Source: Neorhizobium petrolearium (lineage in GTDB: Bacteria; Pseudomonadota; Alphaproteobacteria; Rhizobiales; Rhizobiaceae). Taken from it: a stretch of DNA of 64,000 nucleotides. Positions within the stretch are counted from its first letter, which is position 1. Each line of letters opens with the position of its first letter. Positions 36,159 to 46,004 of this stretch are shown here, piece by piece. The notes under the pieces are model-generated. The model saw only the letters and a list, made by a program, of their open reading frames with translations. It was not told the origin of the DNA and made no database searches. The position numbers and the translations under genes are program-made. The stretch spans positions 346,763 to 410,762 of the forward strand of contig NZ_JAGGJW010000005.1 of NCBI RefSeq assembly GCF_017873175.1, given 5' to 3'.

Positions 36159-37703
36159 TCACGTCGCCAGTTCTCTCAGCACCGAGGCACTATCATGTTC
36201 CGGCATGTCACCAATCTCGGCCATCTTGGCATCGAGCTTGGCCAGCATGTGCCGGAAGACTGATGCATAGGCAGGGTCGCCGGCAACGTTGGTCAGTTCG
36301 TGCGGGTCCTTCTCGCAGTCGAAAAGCTCCCATTCCGGCGGCGCACCATTGGGGCGCGCTCCAAGCTGGCCGAGATCGTCGTTGTACCAGTAGATCAGCT
36401 TATAGCGCTCGTCGCGCACACCATAATGCGCCCAGGCTTCATGGATGTTGTCATTGTGCATCCAGTAGCGATGATAGGTGAGTTGCTCCCAGTCGCCGGG
36501 CGTTCTGCTTTCCAGCACCGGTCGCATCGAGCGGCCCTGCATATAGCTGGGAATGGGAAGGCCCGCATAATCGAGGAAGGTCGGGGCGAAATCGACATTG
36601 CAGGCGATATCCTTGCTGGTCGAGCCAGGCTTGATTGCCGCCGGATAACGGGTCAGAAACGGCATCTGCAGCGATTCCTCATACATGAACCGCTTGTCGA
36701 ACCAGCCATGCTCTCCGAGGAAAAAACCCTGGTCGGACGTGTAGATGACGATGGTGTTCTCCGCGAGGCCCTTCTCATCGAGATAGTCGAGCAGGCGCCC
36801 CACATTTTCGTCGATGGACTGCACCGTGCGCAGATACCGCTTCATGTAACGCTGGTACTTGAATTCCGCGAACTTCTGCGGGTCGGCGAAGGTGAAGTTC
36901 TCGCCGGTTTCGGCACAGATGACGGTGATGGTTTCGCCGGGTTGCAGATCCGGCACCTTGCGCATCCAGGGAATGAAGTCGAGCATCAAAGGACCGACTT
37001 TGGAAGCCGGTCCGGGCGGTGTTACCAGCCCGAGATCCTCATAGTTCATGTCCGAGCGAATGCGCATCTTGGCCGCCGCCGCCGCAGCCGCGCGATTGGA
37101 ATAGTCGTCGTTGAAGGTTTCGGGCAGCGGTATGTCTTCGCCGGCCCAGAGATGGGTATATTTCGGGTGCGGCTCGAAATTGCGATGCGGCGCCTTGTGG
37201 TGACACATGAGGAAGAAGGGCTGGTCCCCAGATTCCTCGATGAAATTGAGACTGAGATCAGTGATGATGTCGGTGGCGTAGCCGGGGATGCGCCGCTTGC
37301 CCTCCGGGAAGATGAACTTGGGGTCCCAGTAGTCCCCCTGCCCCGGTACGACGGCCCAATCGTCGAAACCGGTCGGATTATGCGCGGGCCCCTCACCCAT
37401 GTGCCATTTACCGAATATGCCGGTGCGATAGCCGCCCCGCCGCAGATTCTTGGCGACATTGGGCAAACGATTGTCGATCTCCGTATGGAGCGTGGTGACA
37501 CAGTTCACATGGTTGTAGGTGCCTGTGAGGATGGCCGCACGGCTGGGCGTGCAGATGGAATTGGTGACATAGACCGCGTCGTGGCGCATGCCCTCCCTGG
37601 CCAGGCGGTCAAGGTTGGGCGTACGGTTCAGGCCGGCACCGTAGGCCGAGATCGCGCGAGCGGCGTGATCGTCGCTCATGATGAAAATGATGTTCGGGCG
37701 CAT
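36159..37703 (-). CDS. Sulfatase 1 (S1 family, aminosugar/heparan-sulfatase-like), cytoplasmic
   Basis: Type I sulfatase of 514 residues, hydrolysing a sulfate ester after conversion of Cys51 to formylglycine (CTPSR at 51-55, then AAILTG). Metal ligands D11/D12 lie in MSDDH. Other catalytic blocks are FGKWHMG and CHHKAPHRNF; the KAPH pattern recalls N-acetylglucosamine-6-sulfatase and related heparan enzymes. The start is ATG 37703 (MRPNIIFIMSDD), so the protein begins with the first catalytic strand and has no signal peptide. It lies 26 bases behind sulfatase 2 in the importer operon. Confidence 0.92.
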   Translation of the reverse strand: MRPNIIFIMSDDHAARAISAYGAGLNRTPNLDRLAREGMRHDAVYVTNSICTPSRAAILTGTYNHVNCVTTLHTEIDNRLPNVAKNLRRGGYRTGIFGKWHMGEGPAHNPTGFDDWAVVPGQGDYWDPKFIFPEGKRRIPGYATDIITDLSLNFIEESGDQPFFLMCHHKAPHRNFEPHPKYTHLWAGEDIPLPETFNDDYSNRAAAAAAAKMRIRSDMNYEDLGLVTPPGPASKVGPLMLDFIPWMRKVPDLQPGETITVICAETGENFTFADPQKFAEFKYQRYMKRYLRTVQSIDENVGRLLDYLDEKGLAENTIVIYTSDQGFFLGEHGWFDKRFMYEESLQMPFLTRYPAAIKPGSTSKDIACNVDFAPTFLDYAGLPIPSYMQGRSMRPVLESRTPGDWEQLTYHRYWMHNDNIHEAWAHYGVRDERYKLIYWYNDDLGQLGARPNGAPPEWELFDCEKDPHELTNVAGDPAYASVFRHMLAKLDAKMAEIGDMPEHDSASVLRELAT

Positions 37704-37729
37704 GTTGAACTCTTCGGATCTAGAGATAA

Positions 37730-39511
37730 TCAAGCCGGGACCGCCGTCCGGAGCAAAGCCTCCAGCGCATTGAGGCGATCCTTGTCGAGATGAGGCACCA
37801 TGCCGGAGATCTCGAGCAGCGTCTTTTCGTCGAAGATGGCGGGAACCTTGCCGCCACGCAGGGCGGGAAGCGCGTCGGCAATGATCTCGCGCGTGCTGAC
37901 CTGCGTCAGCAGAACGTTGACGGGAACCGTCGCAATCACGGCATCCGGCGTGAAATCCGCCGCCGTCGGCGCCCGCCTCTGGCCCAGTTCGATCTGCGCC
38001 CATTGCCGTTCCACGAGAAGGTGGTCTTCCGTCACCGGGCCATCGGCTGGCAGACCCAGACGCTCGAACTGGCTGGACGGCGCCTCGTTCTCGCGCATGA
38101 GCCGAACGAGAAGGCGGGCCATACGCAATTCCAGCGCCGGATCTCGTAGCGGTGTGGTCTGACCGGGATCTGTTTCGAGGTCGTAGAGCAGCGTGCCGTA
38201 ATCGGCCGGGCCGCGCATGGTCCAGCCGGGCATCCGCATCACCGGTGCGCCCTTGGTGAAGGAGAAACCCGGCATCATCTCGGCCTCAACAAACTCGGAC
38301 GGCTCGAAGCGCGATCGCATATGGGTGGGCATCAGCGTGTGTTCCATGAGCGGCGTGTTGGCCGGGTCGACACAGGCGCGCATATAGACATGGCGCCCGT
38401 CGGTGACGCTGACATGGCCGCCGAAATTGCCGAACAGTCCCGCCTCGCGCACCGGACGATCGCTCGCGATCGTCTCTCGCAGAGGCCGACCAAGCATGTC
38501 CCCGGTCGGCTGGAGGCCGAAGAAATCGAGCAGCGTCGGCGCGATGTCGATGGTCTGGACCAGCGCCTGCCGCCGCTCTCCAGCGACGCCCACACGGGGA
38601 TCCCAGACGAAGAAAGGGGTATGGATGGTTTCGTCATACCAGGGCATGACGGATTTACCCCACCAGCCACGTTCCCCCAGCATGTAGCCATGGTCGGTGC
38701 AGACGATGAGCATCGTATCCTTCCACATGTCGTGCTCGTCCATGAGGTCGAGGACCCGGCCGAGATTGCGGTCACACATGGAAAGAAGGGCGAGGTAACG
38801 ACGGCGCGCATGATCCGCGGTGGCTTGGGACTCAGTCACCCGTGCATAGGGCGGCCAATCGAAATCAGTCGGGCTGTCGCCGGATTCGCCCTCGGGATAG
38901 AGGCGGTGATATTGTTCGTAGCTGAAGAAAGGCTCGTGCGGATCGAAGGTCTCGATCTGGAGCATCCAGTTGTCCGCCCCGGCATTGGTGTTGATGAATT
39001 CCAACCCCGCATCAAACGTCCGGGTCTGTGAATGGTCGGCCTCTTCGGCCAGATAGGACCGGTTGATCCGGTCCTGGTTCCTCATGCGGTGGAAGATGTC
39101 GGTCAGCCGCCTGCGGTCATTTTCGGCGACCACGCCCTTCCACAGATCGCCTTCCTGGCCGCGGAAGAATTCGTGGCTGGAATAACGGGTATGATAGGTC
39201 GCGCCGCCGTCTTCCCAGTAATGCTGGTGGTCGGTGACGAGGTGGGTATAGACGCCGTTTTTGGCGAGGATTTCCGGCATGGAGTCGTCGAAGGGCTCGA
39301 TCGGCCCCCAGGAACGGTGCAGGAAGTTATGCCGCCCGGTATGCAGTTCCCGCCGTGCCGGCATGCAGGGCATGGAGCCGGCGTAGCAGCGATCGAAGGT
39401 GGCCGTGTACGCCGCCAGCCGGGCGAAATTGGGGGCATGGGTCTGAATGTCGCCATAAGGCGGCAGCATGCGCCGGTTAAGGCTGTCGAACATCACGATG
39501 ATGGCGCGCAT
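37730..39511 (-). CDS. Sulfatase 2 (S1 family), cytoplasmic
   Basis: Sulfatase of 593 residues with the formylglycine motif C49-M-P-A-R (CMPARRELHTGR) and an N-terminus FDSLNRR at about 8-14 in place of the common DD pair, a variant seen in other FDSL-type sulfatases. The protein starts at its first catalytic strand and lacks a signal peptide. It follows the OppF-class ATPase gene after 3 bases and precedes sulfatase 1 after 26, so importer and sulfatases are one transcript. It is only distantly related to sulfatases 1 and 3 by eye, suggesting a different sulfate position. Confidence 0.9.
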   Translation of the reverse strand: MRAIIVMFDSLNRRMLPPYGDIQTHAPNFARLAAYTATFDRCYAGSMPCMPARRELHTGRHNFLHRSWGPIEPFDDSMPEILAKNGVYTHLVTDHQHYWEDGGATYHTRYSSHEFFRGQEGDLWKGVVAENDRRRLTDIFHRMRNQDRINRSYLAEEADHSQTRTFDAGLEFINTNAGADNWMLQIETFDPHEPFFSYEQYHRLYPEGESGDSPTDFDWPPYARVTESQATADHARRRYLALLSMCDRNLGRVLDLMDEHDMWKDTMLIVCTDHGYMLGERGWWGKSVMPWYDETIHTPFFVWDPRVGVAGERRQALVQTIDIAPTLLDFFGLQPTGDMLGRPLRETIASDRPVREAGLFGNFGGHVSVTDGRHVYMRACVDPANTPLMEHTLMPTHMRSRFEPSEFVEAEMMPGFSFTKGAPVMRMPGWTMRGPADYGTLLYDLETDPGQTTPLRDPALELRMARLLVRLMRENEAPSSQFERLGLPADGPVTEDHLLVERQWAQIELGQRRAPTAADFTPDAVIATVPVNVLLTQVSTREIIADALPALRGGKVPAIFDEKTLLEISGMVPHLDKDRLNALEALLRTAVPA

Positions 39512-39514
39512 GAA

Positions 39515-40330
39515 TCAGGCCCCCATGGCCAGAGCGCGGAACGCGGCGCGCCGTTCGACCTGACGGACGGGATCCGCCACGGGAGCGGCCAGCAGGAGCC
39601 GCCTGGTATAATTGTGCTGCGGATTGGCGGTGACCTGATCGCAGTCACCGAATTCTACGATTCCACCGCCCCGCATCACCGCGACGCGGTGAGAGATGTG
39701 ACGGACGACCGCAAGGTCATGGCTGACGAAGAGATAGGCGACGCCGGTGCGCTCCTGAATCTCGATGAAGAGATCGAGGACGCGCGCCTGCGTGGAAAGG
39801 TCGAGCGCAGACACGGGCTCGTCGCAGACGATGAGATGTGGCGAGAGCGCCAGTGCCCGGGCTATGGCGATGCGCTGCCGCTGCCCGCCGGAAAATTCGC
39901 GCGGATAGCGGAAGGCGGCATCACTCGGCAACGCCACCTGGTCGAGCAGGGTGCGGACCTTGGCGGTGGCCTCGGCCTTGCCGGCCTGCCCGCGCGCGAT
40001 GATCGGCTCGGTCAGGATGTCCTCGATGGTCATCGAGGGATTGAGCGAGGTATAGGGATCCTGAAATACCGCCTGGATGGCGGCGGCATTACCCTTGCGG
40101 TCGCGCGGCGGGACGCCGGCAATATCCTGCCGATCGAACAGGATGCGCCCCGAACTGACCGGACCGATGCCGAGAATGGCGCGGCCCAAGGTGGTCTTGC
40201 CGGACCCGCTCTCGCCGACCAGTCCCACCGTTTCACCGGCACGCACAGTCAGATTGACGTTCTTGAGGATGTGAAGCGCGCCGAAATGGGTGTTCACATC
40301 GATGCATTCGACGATGACGTCGTCAGTCAT
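39515..40330 (-). CDS. Oligopeptide-type ABC transporter ATP-binding protein, OppF class
   Basis: Cytoplasmic ATPase of 271 residues with Walker [10 protein letters not shown], signature FSGGQRQRIAIARA and Walker B LIVCDEPVSALD. It is short at the C-terminus compared with the usual 320-330 because the Cys-containing oligopeptide domain is largely absent. The ATG overlaps the permease-ATPase fusion stop by 4 bases. It pairs with the fused ATPase domain of that protein. Confidence 0.9.
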   Translation of the reverse strand: MTDDVIVECIDVNTHFGALHILKNVNLTVRAGETVGLVGESGSGKTTLGRAILGIGPVSSGRILFDRQDIAGVPPRDRKGNAAAIQAVFQDPYTSLNPSMTIEDILTEPIIARGQAGKAEATAKVRTLLDQVALPSDAAFRYPREFSGGQRQRIAIARALALSPHLIVCDEPVSALDLSTQARVLDLFIEIQERTGVAYLFVSHDLAVVRHISHRVAVMRGGGIVEFGDCDQVTANPQHNYTRRLLLAAPVADPVRQVERRAAFRALAMGA

Positions 40331-42093
40331 GCCGCAACTCCCCTGCCGGAACGAGGCTGGTAGACACGCGGCGTCACGTCGTCGAGGACGGCGCCGAGCA
40401 ACATTTTGGTGTAGTCGTGCTGAGGTGCCGCGAAGAGCCGCCGGACATCGTTGGTTTCCACCACTTTGCCGTCTTTCATCACCGAGACGCGATGGCAGAT
40501 GTCGGCCACGACCCCGAAGTTGTGGGTGACCAGGATCACCGACATGTTCATCTCCGCCTGAAGATCGCGCAGCAGGTCCAGCACTTCCGCCTGCACCGTA
40601 ACATCCAGAGCCGTGGTCGGCTCGTCGGCGATGAGCAAGTCCGGATTGCAGGAGATGGCGCGGGCGATAAGCACACGTTGCGCCATGCCGCCGGATATCT
40701 GGTGCGGATAGGCGCTAAAGGTGCGCAAAGGATCTGGCATGCCGACGCGCTCGAGGAGTTTAAGCACCCGTTTCCTGGCTTCGGATTTCGAGATGCCGAG
40801 CACGGTGACCATGGGTTCGGTCAGCTGGTAGCCGATGCGGAAAGCCGGATCGAGATTGCTCATCGGTTCCTGGGGCACATAGGCGATGCGTTTGCCGCGC
40901 AGCTTGCGCATGTCCTCTTCGGGCAGATTGGCGATGTCGCGGCCATCGAACCAGGTCGAACCCGAGAGGATACGGCCGCCCGTTGAAAGCAGTCCCAGCA
41001 CGGCAAAAGCCGTCTGTGTCTTGCCCGAGCCGCTTTCCCCGACCAGGCCAAGCACCTCGCCGCGCCGCAGCGTCAGCGATACGCCCTTGACGACTTCCGT
41101 CCAACCGGACTTATCAGGATAACCGACGACCAGGTCGCGCACGTCGAGCAACACATCCTTGTCAACCGGTGCGGCTCCAGCTGCCGGTTTGGCAATCGCT
41201 TCCGGCAGGCCTGTGACGGCCGCCGGCCGGTTGCCTTGCTGCAGCCGGTCGCGGATGGCATTGGCAAGGAGGACAAGCGAGGCCACGGTCACCGAAATGG
41301 CGAGACCCGGCCATAAGATCGCTGTCGGCACCACGAACATGTTGGCGAATGCGTCCTGCAGCATGCCGCCCCAGGTCGGAATGGATGTATCGCCCAAACC
41401 GAGGAATTGCAGACCCGACTGGATGACGATCGAGATGCCCGCGACGACCGAAACCTGAATGGTGACCGGCGCGCGAATGACCAGAAGGATGTGCCGGACG
41501 ATGATGCGCAGGTCCGAGAGGCCCGAAACGCGTGCTGCATCGACATAGAGTTCGTGCTTGACGCCATTCACCAGATTGCGTGTCAATCGATAGAAGCCCG
41601 GGGCCAGCATAACGCCGAAGACCAGCATGGAAATCTCGATGGACGAGCCGAGCGATTGATAGAAGGCGAGCAGGACGATGAGCGCCGGAAGGGACATGAG
41701 GCCGTCAGAAATCCAGCTCATGACGACCTCGCGCCGGCCTCCGAAATAGCCGGCGAACAGGCCGGCCGTCACCCCCACGAAGGCCGCCACGGTGACCGCG
41801 ATGAGCGCGCCTATCAGGGTATTGCGTGCCCCATAGACGAGACGGCTGAAGATATCGCGCCCCGATCCGTCGCCGCCCAGGAGATAGCCGTCTCCCGGCG
41901 CCGCGTTGACCTTGAATATCTGCAGGTCGTCGGGCGCGAAAGGCGCGATCAGCGGTGCGAAGATGGCGGTGATAACGACGATGGACAGAAGGATCGACGC
42001 GACGAGCCCGAGCGGATTGATCAGCACTGAGCGCAACAGGCCGGCGCGGGCGGCGAGCGGCGCCGGGGATTGTTGTTGAGTTGCAGAAGTCAT
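40327..42093 (-). CDS. DppC permease - DppD ATPase fusion protein
   Basis: Two importer subunits in one 588-residue chain. Residues about 1-285 are a DppC-class permease (six hydrophobic segments; GGDGSGRD at 73-80; EAA loop from about 184, [19 protein letters not shown]). After a linker rich in Ala/Pro (about 286-312) comes a DppD-class ATPase with Walker A GESGSGKT at 352-359, signature [14 protein letters not shown] and Walker [13 protein letters not shown]. Its start overlaps the DppB stop by one base. Such fusions occur sporadically in family 5 importers; this one is clean, with no frameshift needed. Confidence 0.92.
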   Translation of the reverse strand: MTSATQQQSPAPLAARAGLLRSVLINPLGLVASILLSIVVITAIFAPLIAPFAPDDLQIFKVNAAPGDGYLLGGDGSGRDIFSRLVYGARNTLIGALIAVTVAAFVGVTAGLFAGYFGGRREVVMSWISDGLMSLPALIVLLAFYQSLGSSIEISMLVFGVMLAPGFYRLTRNLVNGVKHELYVDAARVSGLSDLRIIVRHILLVIRAPVTIQVSVVAGISIVIQSGLQFLGLGDTSIPTWGGMLQDAFANMFVVPTAILWPGLAISVTVASLVLLANAIRDRLQQGNRPAAVTGLPEAIAKPAAGAAPVDKDVLLDVRDLVVGYPDKSGWTEVVKGVSLTLRRGEVLGLVGESGSGKTQTAFAVLGLLSTGGRILSGSTWFDGRDIANLPEEDMRKLRGKRIAYVPQEPMSNLDPAFRIGYQLTEPMVTVLGISKSEARKRVLKLLERVGMPDPLRTFSAYPHQISGGMAQRVLIARAISCNPDLLIADEPTTALDVTVQAEVLDLLRDLQAEMNMSVILVTHNFGVVADICHRVSVMKDGKVVETNDVRRLFAAPQHDYTKMLLGAVLDDVTPRVYQPRSGRGVAA

Positions 42094-43031
42094 CAGAGCC
42101 TCACCTTCGGATTGACCCAGGCATTGGCGAGGTCGATGGCGATGTTTACGAACACAACGAGAATGATCATGGTGACCACCACGCCCATCAGCACCGGAAC
42201 ATCCCCGGAAAGCGCTGCCTGAACTGTGACGGACCCGAGGCCCGGGATGGCAAAGACCCGTTCGATGATGGCCGCACCGCCCAGAAGGGCGATGAACTGA
42301 ACGGAGAGCACGGTGAGTGCCGCCGGCATGGCGTTACGCAGTGCATGGCGGAACAGCACCGATGACGGCCTGATGCCGCCGGCCCTCAGGGTGCGGACAT
42401 AATCCTGGCGCAGCGCATCGATCATGGCGCCTCGCACCTGCTGGGAGGCAGAGGCGATGCCGGAAAGCACCAGCGCCGCAACAGGCAGGGTGAGCGCTGC
42501 GACCCAGCCGACAGGAGATGTCGAAAAATCCACATAGCCCGTCGCCGGAAACCAGCGGAGATTGAGCGCGAAAACCACGACCAGGATGAGACCGAGCCAG
42601 AAATTCGGCAGCGAGAAGCCGATAACGCTCAGCACCTGGATCACCCGATCTGCCCAGCCGCCTTTCACGGCAGCGGTGATACCGAGAAGTGAGGAGATGA
42701 TGCCAATCGTGATGACGGCCGCGGTCACCATGGACAAGGTCACCGTCAGCCTCCCCGAGACGATCCGTGAGACGCTCTCTCCCATGGTCCAGGACTGGCC
42801 CAGATTGCCCTGGACGGCATTGACTACCCAGTCGCCGTACTGCTCGTAAAGCGGTCGGTCGATCCCGAGCTTAACCTCAAGTGCGGCGATCTGTGCGTCG
42901 GTGGCGTTCTCCCCCAGGATGTTCTGGGCCACATTGTCGGCTCCAGCGAATACCATCGCGAACGTCAGCGTCGTCACCAGCACAAGAAGAACAAGACTTG
43001 AGAGGATGCGCTTTGAGACATACCTCAGCAT
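42093..43031 (-). CDS. Peptide-type ABC transporter permease, DppB class
   Basis: Inner-membrane permease of 312 residues: N-terminal helix at about 9-29, periplasmic stretch with GIDRPLYEQYGDWV, and a conserved cytoplasmic loop (LRQDYVRTLRAGGIRPSSVL) near 205. It is first in the operon DppB, DppC-DppD, OppF, sulfatase 2, sulfatase 1. The promoter must lie in the 203-base gap shared with the divergent LysR gene. The matching binding protein is encoded separately at 44251-45759. Confidence 0.92.
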   Translation of the reverse strand: MLRYVSKRILSSLVLLVLVTTLTFAMVFAGADNVAQNILGENATDAQIAALEVKLGIDRPLYEQYGDWVVNAVQGNLGQSWTMGESVSRIVSGRLTVTLSMVTAAVITIGIISSLLGITAAVKGGWADRVIQVLSVIGFSLPNFWLGLILVVVFALNLRWFPATGYVDFSTSPVGWVAALTLPVAALVLSGIASASQQVRGAMIDALRQDYVRTLRAGGIRPSSVLFRHALRNAMPAALTVLSVQFIALLGGAAIIERVFAIPGLGSVTVQAALSGDVPVLMGVVVTMIILVVFVNIAIDLANAWVNPKVRL

Positions 43032-43181
43032 TGCGATCAGCTCCCCTTCCGGGAGCGGTGCGCCGCCCGTCCGGGCGGATGCTGCATTCGGGTGAATCTC
43101 ATTGTCTGTCTCCTCCTCACATTCCTGCCCTGCGAATTCTTATCGGGCGTCTTTTGCAGGAATTGATAACAGTTGAACCGA

Positions 43182-43196
43182 TGCATCGATAATGCA
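43182..43196. promoter_or_regulatory. Candidate LysR operator
   Basis: TGCAT-CGATA-ATGCA is a perfect inverted repeat in the 203-base gap between the LysR gene (start 43235, +) and the importer-sulfatase operon (start 43031, -). Position and symmetry fit an autoregulatory LysR site about 40 bases upstream of the LysR start. Confidence 0.45.
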
Positions 43197-43234
43197 AAAA
43201 GCATCAGCAGTGATAACGCAGGCGCATATCTTTC

Positions 43235-44161
43235 ATGCTCGACCAGATCACCCATCTCTTCCGTCTTCGCACGATCCTTCAGGAAGGCAGCCTTCGGCGC
43301 GCCTCGGAAAAGCTGAACATCACCCAGCCGGCGCTTTCCCGCTCGCTCGCGCAGTTGGAGAGCTATTTTGGGCAGCGGCTGGTGGAGCGGCATGCACGCG
43401 GCGTGAAGGCGACAGCTTTCGGCGAGCGGGTTTTGTCCGTTTCCAGCCGTATCGAGCGCTATTGGGAAATCGCCGAGCACGAGTTGCGCGCGGAAGCGAT
43501 GGACGAAAAGGGCGTGATGCGGATAGGTGGCGGACCGGTGTGGCGCTCAGGCGTTCTGTCGGGCGTGCTCAGCCAGTTGCAAAAGCGTTTCCCCCGTCTT
43601 CTGATCGAATTCACGACCCTGACCTTCGGCAAGACGCTGCAGGATCTGCATGAGGGGAGGCTGGATGTTGCCTTCGGCGGCGTCTTCAATGACGGGGGAA
43701 CCAGTCAGCGCTTCGCCCGCATCAAGCTCACGGAAGTATCCAATCATGTCATGGCGCGGGAGGATCATCCTCTGCTCGCCACGCGCCGGCAAGATGGCGG
43801 CATTGCGGCTTCCGATCTTCTTGAGTATCCGTGGATTATCTACTCCGAGCTGCCGGCCTACCGCGAGATCACGCAGCATACGATAGCGGAACATCTCGGC
43901 GGTTCACCGGATATCCGCTTTGTGTGCCAGAACCTGCTTTCAGTGCTTACGATCCTGCAGCAAAGCGATTGCCTTTGCGTGCTTCCGGAATTGTCGGTGC
44001 ATGCCGTTGCCGCGCCGCGCATCGTTCCGGTTCCCTTGCCCTTGAAGCGGAACACGGCCGAGATCGGCATGATCTTCCGCACAGAACTGCAGGATTGGGA
44101 GCCGATGAAAGCACTGGTCGAGCTGTGCAGAACCAGATTTGGCCTCGATAACGAGGTATGA
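43235..44161 (+). CDS. LysR-family transcriptional regulator
   Basis: Regulator of 308 residues with an N-terminal HTH at about 5-62 (LRRASEKLNITQPALSRSLAQLE) and a type 2 periplasmic-binding-like effector domain (about 90-300). It stands divergent to the importer-sulfatase operon and convergent with the binding-protein gene, a placement typical of a local activator. The inducer is probably a sugar sulfate or its product, but this is inference. Confidence 0.93.
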   Translation: MLDQITHLFRLRTILQEGSLRRASEKLNITQPALSRSLAQLESYFGQRLVERHARGVKATAFGERVLSVSSRIERYWEIAEHELRAEAMDEKGVMRIGGGPVWRSGVLSGVLSQLQKRFPRLLIEFTTLTFGKTLQDLHEGRLDVAFGGVFNDGGTSQRFARIKLTEVSNHVMAREDHPLLATRRQDGGIAASDLLEYPWIIYSELPAYREITQHTIAEHLGGSPDIRFVCQNLLSVLTILQQSDCLCVLPELSVHAVAAPRIVPVPLPLKRNTAEIGMIFRTELQDWEPMKALVELCRTRFGLDNEV

Positions 44162-44194
44162 CACGGAATGTTTGCTGCCAGCGCCAGACGAAAA

Positions 44195-44218
44195 TGGGCA
44201 GTCGCTGCCGACTGCCCA
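44195..44218. terminator. Bidirectional terminator hairpin
   Basis: Perfect 10-base stem TGGGCAGTCG / CGACTGCCCA with loop CTGC, between the convergent LysR gene (+) and binding-protein gene (-). It is 32 bases beyond the binding-protein stop. Confidence 0.75.
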
Positions 44219-44250
44219 CTATCGAAGGCGTGTTTGCCTGGGAGGGTCGT

Positions 44251-45759
44251 CTATTCCGCCTTCGAGAAATCGCGTATGTGTGGCACAGCGTTGGTGGGAT
44301 GTAACTTCACGACAGTCTGCTTGTTCGTCAGATAAATGGTGTCGCGCCGATACCACGGGGCAAAGAAGGCGTTTTCCACCATATAGCGGTTGAGATCCCG
44401 GTAACCCTTGATCTGCTCGTCGCCGATCGCGTGCTGCGTCGCATCGAGCATCTTGAGGAGCTGCGGATCGGCAACTTTGGACGTATTCCAGGCGGAATGC
44501 GGATAGCCGAATTTCTGGTACTCCGCCCAAGTGCCCTGATAGCCGAACTGGAAAACGTAGGCTGGAAAACGGCCGGACCGCAGCTCGGGGATGGTTGCGT
44601 TCGGAGCAATCTTCTCCCATTGCACCGTTATGCCGATATCCTTGAGCTGTTTTTCGACGATGGGATTGAAACTCGCGAAACTGGCAAGCTCCGGCAAAAC
44701 CAGGGTGAAGCCCTTGCGGTATCCGGCTTCTTCGAGAAGGGCACGGGCGGCCTTCGGATCGAATGGATAGACCTTGTCGAGTTCCGGAACATAGGCGCTG
44801 CTGCCGGTAGGGAAAATCTGATCGCTCAGGCGGCCGAAGCCCAATTCGACGAATTTGAGGATCGAAGCCTTGTCGAAGGCCATGTTGAGCGCCTTGCGGA
44901 CGCGCACATCGGCAAGCGCCGGCGTAATCTTGCCTTCGCGGTCAGCGATGATGAAGCCCAGCCAGTTGACGTCGTTGCGCTGCACGACGAGACCGTTAGC
45001 CTCGGCATCCGCGACCGTGCGCGCTTCTCCCAGGCCCGCGTCGACCTGACCCGATTTAAGGGCATTGAGGCGAGCTACCTGATCGTTGATCGGCGTGATG
45101 GTGACACGCTCAAAGGGGAACGCCCCCTTGTTCCAATAATTCGGATTGCGGTTATAGACATATTGGCGGCCGGGAACGGAAGCCGAGACATCGTAGATGT
45201 AAGGACCTGAACCGATCGGGTTGTTCGCAAAGTCCTTGGAGCCGAGAGTGGCTGGCGAGGCCATCGCGCCGGCGACCACAGTCAGATTGTCGATCAGGCT
45301 GGGATCGGGCTCGCTGAGATACAGGCGCACTTCGGTCGGCGAAACCACTTCTACCTGGGAGATCAATGCGGCCATGAAGCCGTTCTGGCCGGCACCCTTC
45401 TTGAGATAGTCGAGATTGGCCTTGACTGCGTTGCCGTCGAAAGGTGTGCCATCCGTAAAGCTCACCCCTTCGCGCAGAGTGAGCGTCAGCACGCTGTGGT
45501 CGTCATTATAGGACCAGGCGGTGGCGAGGTTAGGCACGACCTTGCCATCCGGCTGCATGACCAGAAGCGTGTCGAGCACGGGCTGCCAAAACTGCATCTG
45601 ATTGGCGATCATCAACTGCGCGCGATCGAAGCTGTTATTGTCCAGTATGGCTGCGATGGCCAGCGTCTGGTCGTCGTTTGCGACCTGCGCCATAACCGAC
45701 GGTGCCGATGCAACAGAACCCATTGCCGCGACAGCCGCCGCGAACACGATGTTACGCAT
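44251..45759 (-). CDS. Family 5 ABC substrate-binding protein of the sulfatase locus
   Basis: Periplasmic binding protein of 502 residues. The start is ATG 45759, set by a GGGAGG site 5 bases upstream; the open frame continues further but without a signal. A Sec signal peptide is visible (hydrophobic core 4-20, cleavage near VMAQ at about 25). The body shows SBP_bac_5 blocks (LREGVSFTDGTPFDGNAVK, IGSGPY). It is monocistronic, divergent from sulfatase 3, and presumably captures a sulfated oligosaccharide for the importer at 39515-43031, as family 5 proteins can bind glycans as well as peptides. Confidence 0.9.
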   Translation of the reverse strand: MRNIVFAAAVAAMGSVASAPSVMAQVANDDQTLAIAAILDNNSFDRAQLMIANQMQFWQPVLDTLLVMQPDGKVVPNLATAWSYNDDHSVLTLTLREGVSFTDGTPFDGNAVKANLDYLKKGAGQNGFMAALISQVEVVSPTEVRLYLSEPDPSLIDNLTVVAGAMASPATLGSKDFANNPIGSGPYIYDVSASVPGRQYVYNRNPNYWNKGAFPFERVTITPINDQVARLNALKSGQVDAGLGEARTVADAEANGLVVQRNDVNWLGFIIADREGKITPALADVRVRKALNMAFDKASILKFVELGFGRLSDQIFPTGSSAYVPELDKVYPFDPKAARALLEEAGYRKGFTLVLPELASFASFNPIVEKQLKDIGITVQWEKIAPNATIPELRSGRFPAYVFQFGYQGTWAEYQKFGYPHSAWNTSKVADPQLLKMLDATQHAIGDEQIKGYRDLNRYMVENAFFAPWYRRDTIYLTNKQTVVKLHPTNAVPHIRDFSKAE

Positions 45760-45868
45760 TTTTCCTCCCTTGGCGTCCTGCTCGGTGCGACCTCCATCAG
45801 CCTCGCGACCGGCTTTTCCATCTTCGCTTACCATCCGGCGCGATTAACGAGAAATGCAAAGAACAGCT

Positions 45869-45888
45869 TGAGTGATAGATCAAACTCA
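45869..45888. promoter_or_regulatory. Candidate regulator site between binding-protein gene and sulfatase 3
   Basis: TGAGTGATAGATCAAACTCA in the 245-base divergent gap has matching TGAGT/ACTCA ends and could serve the LysR regulator for both genes. No clear second copy of the exact sequence was seen at the LysR promoter. Confidence 0.25.
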
Positions 45889-46004
45889 TATCTCCTTTTG
45901 TCGCGGCTTATGCATTCCGCTTATCGCTCGCGGGTGTTTTGTCAGTCCTCTCCACGTTTTGGCGATGATATCGAGATAGCCGAAGACAAGCGGGAGGAGG
46001 AGGC

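Noticed and set aside
36300..37793. 497-codon plus-strand frame
   Set aside because: Antisense to sulfatase 1, with no recognisable motif.
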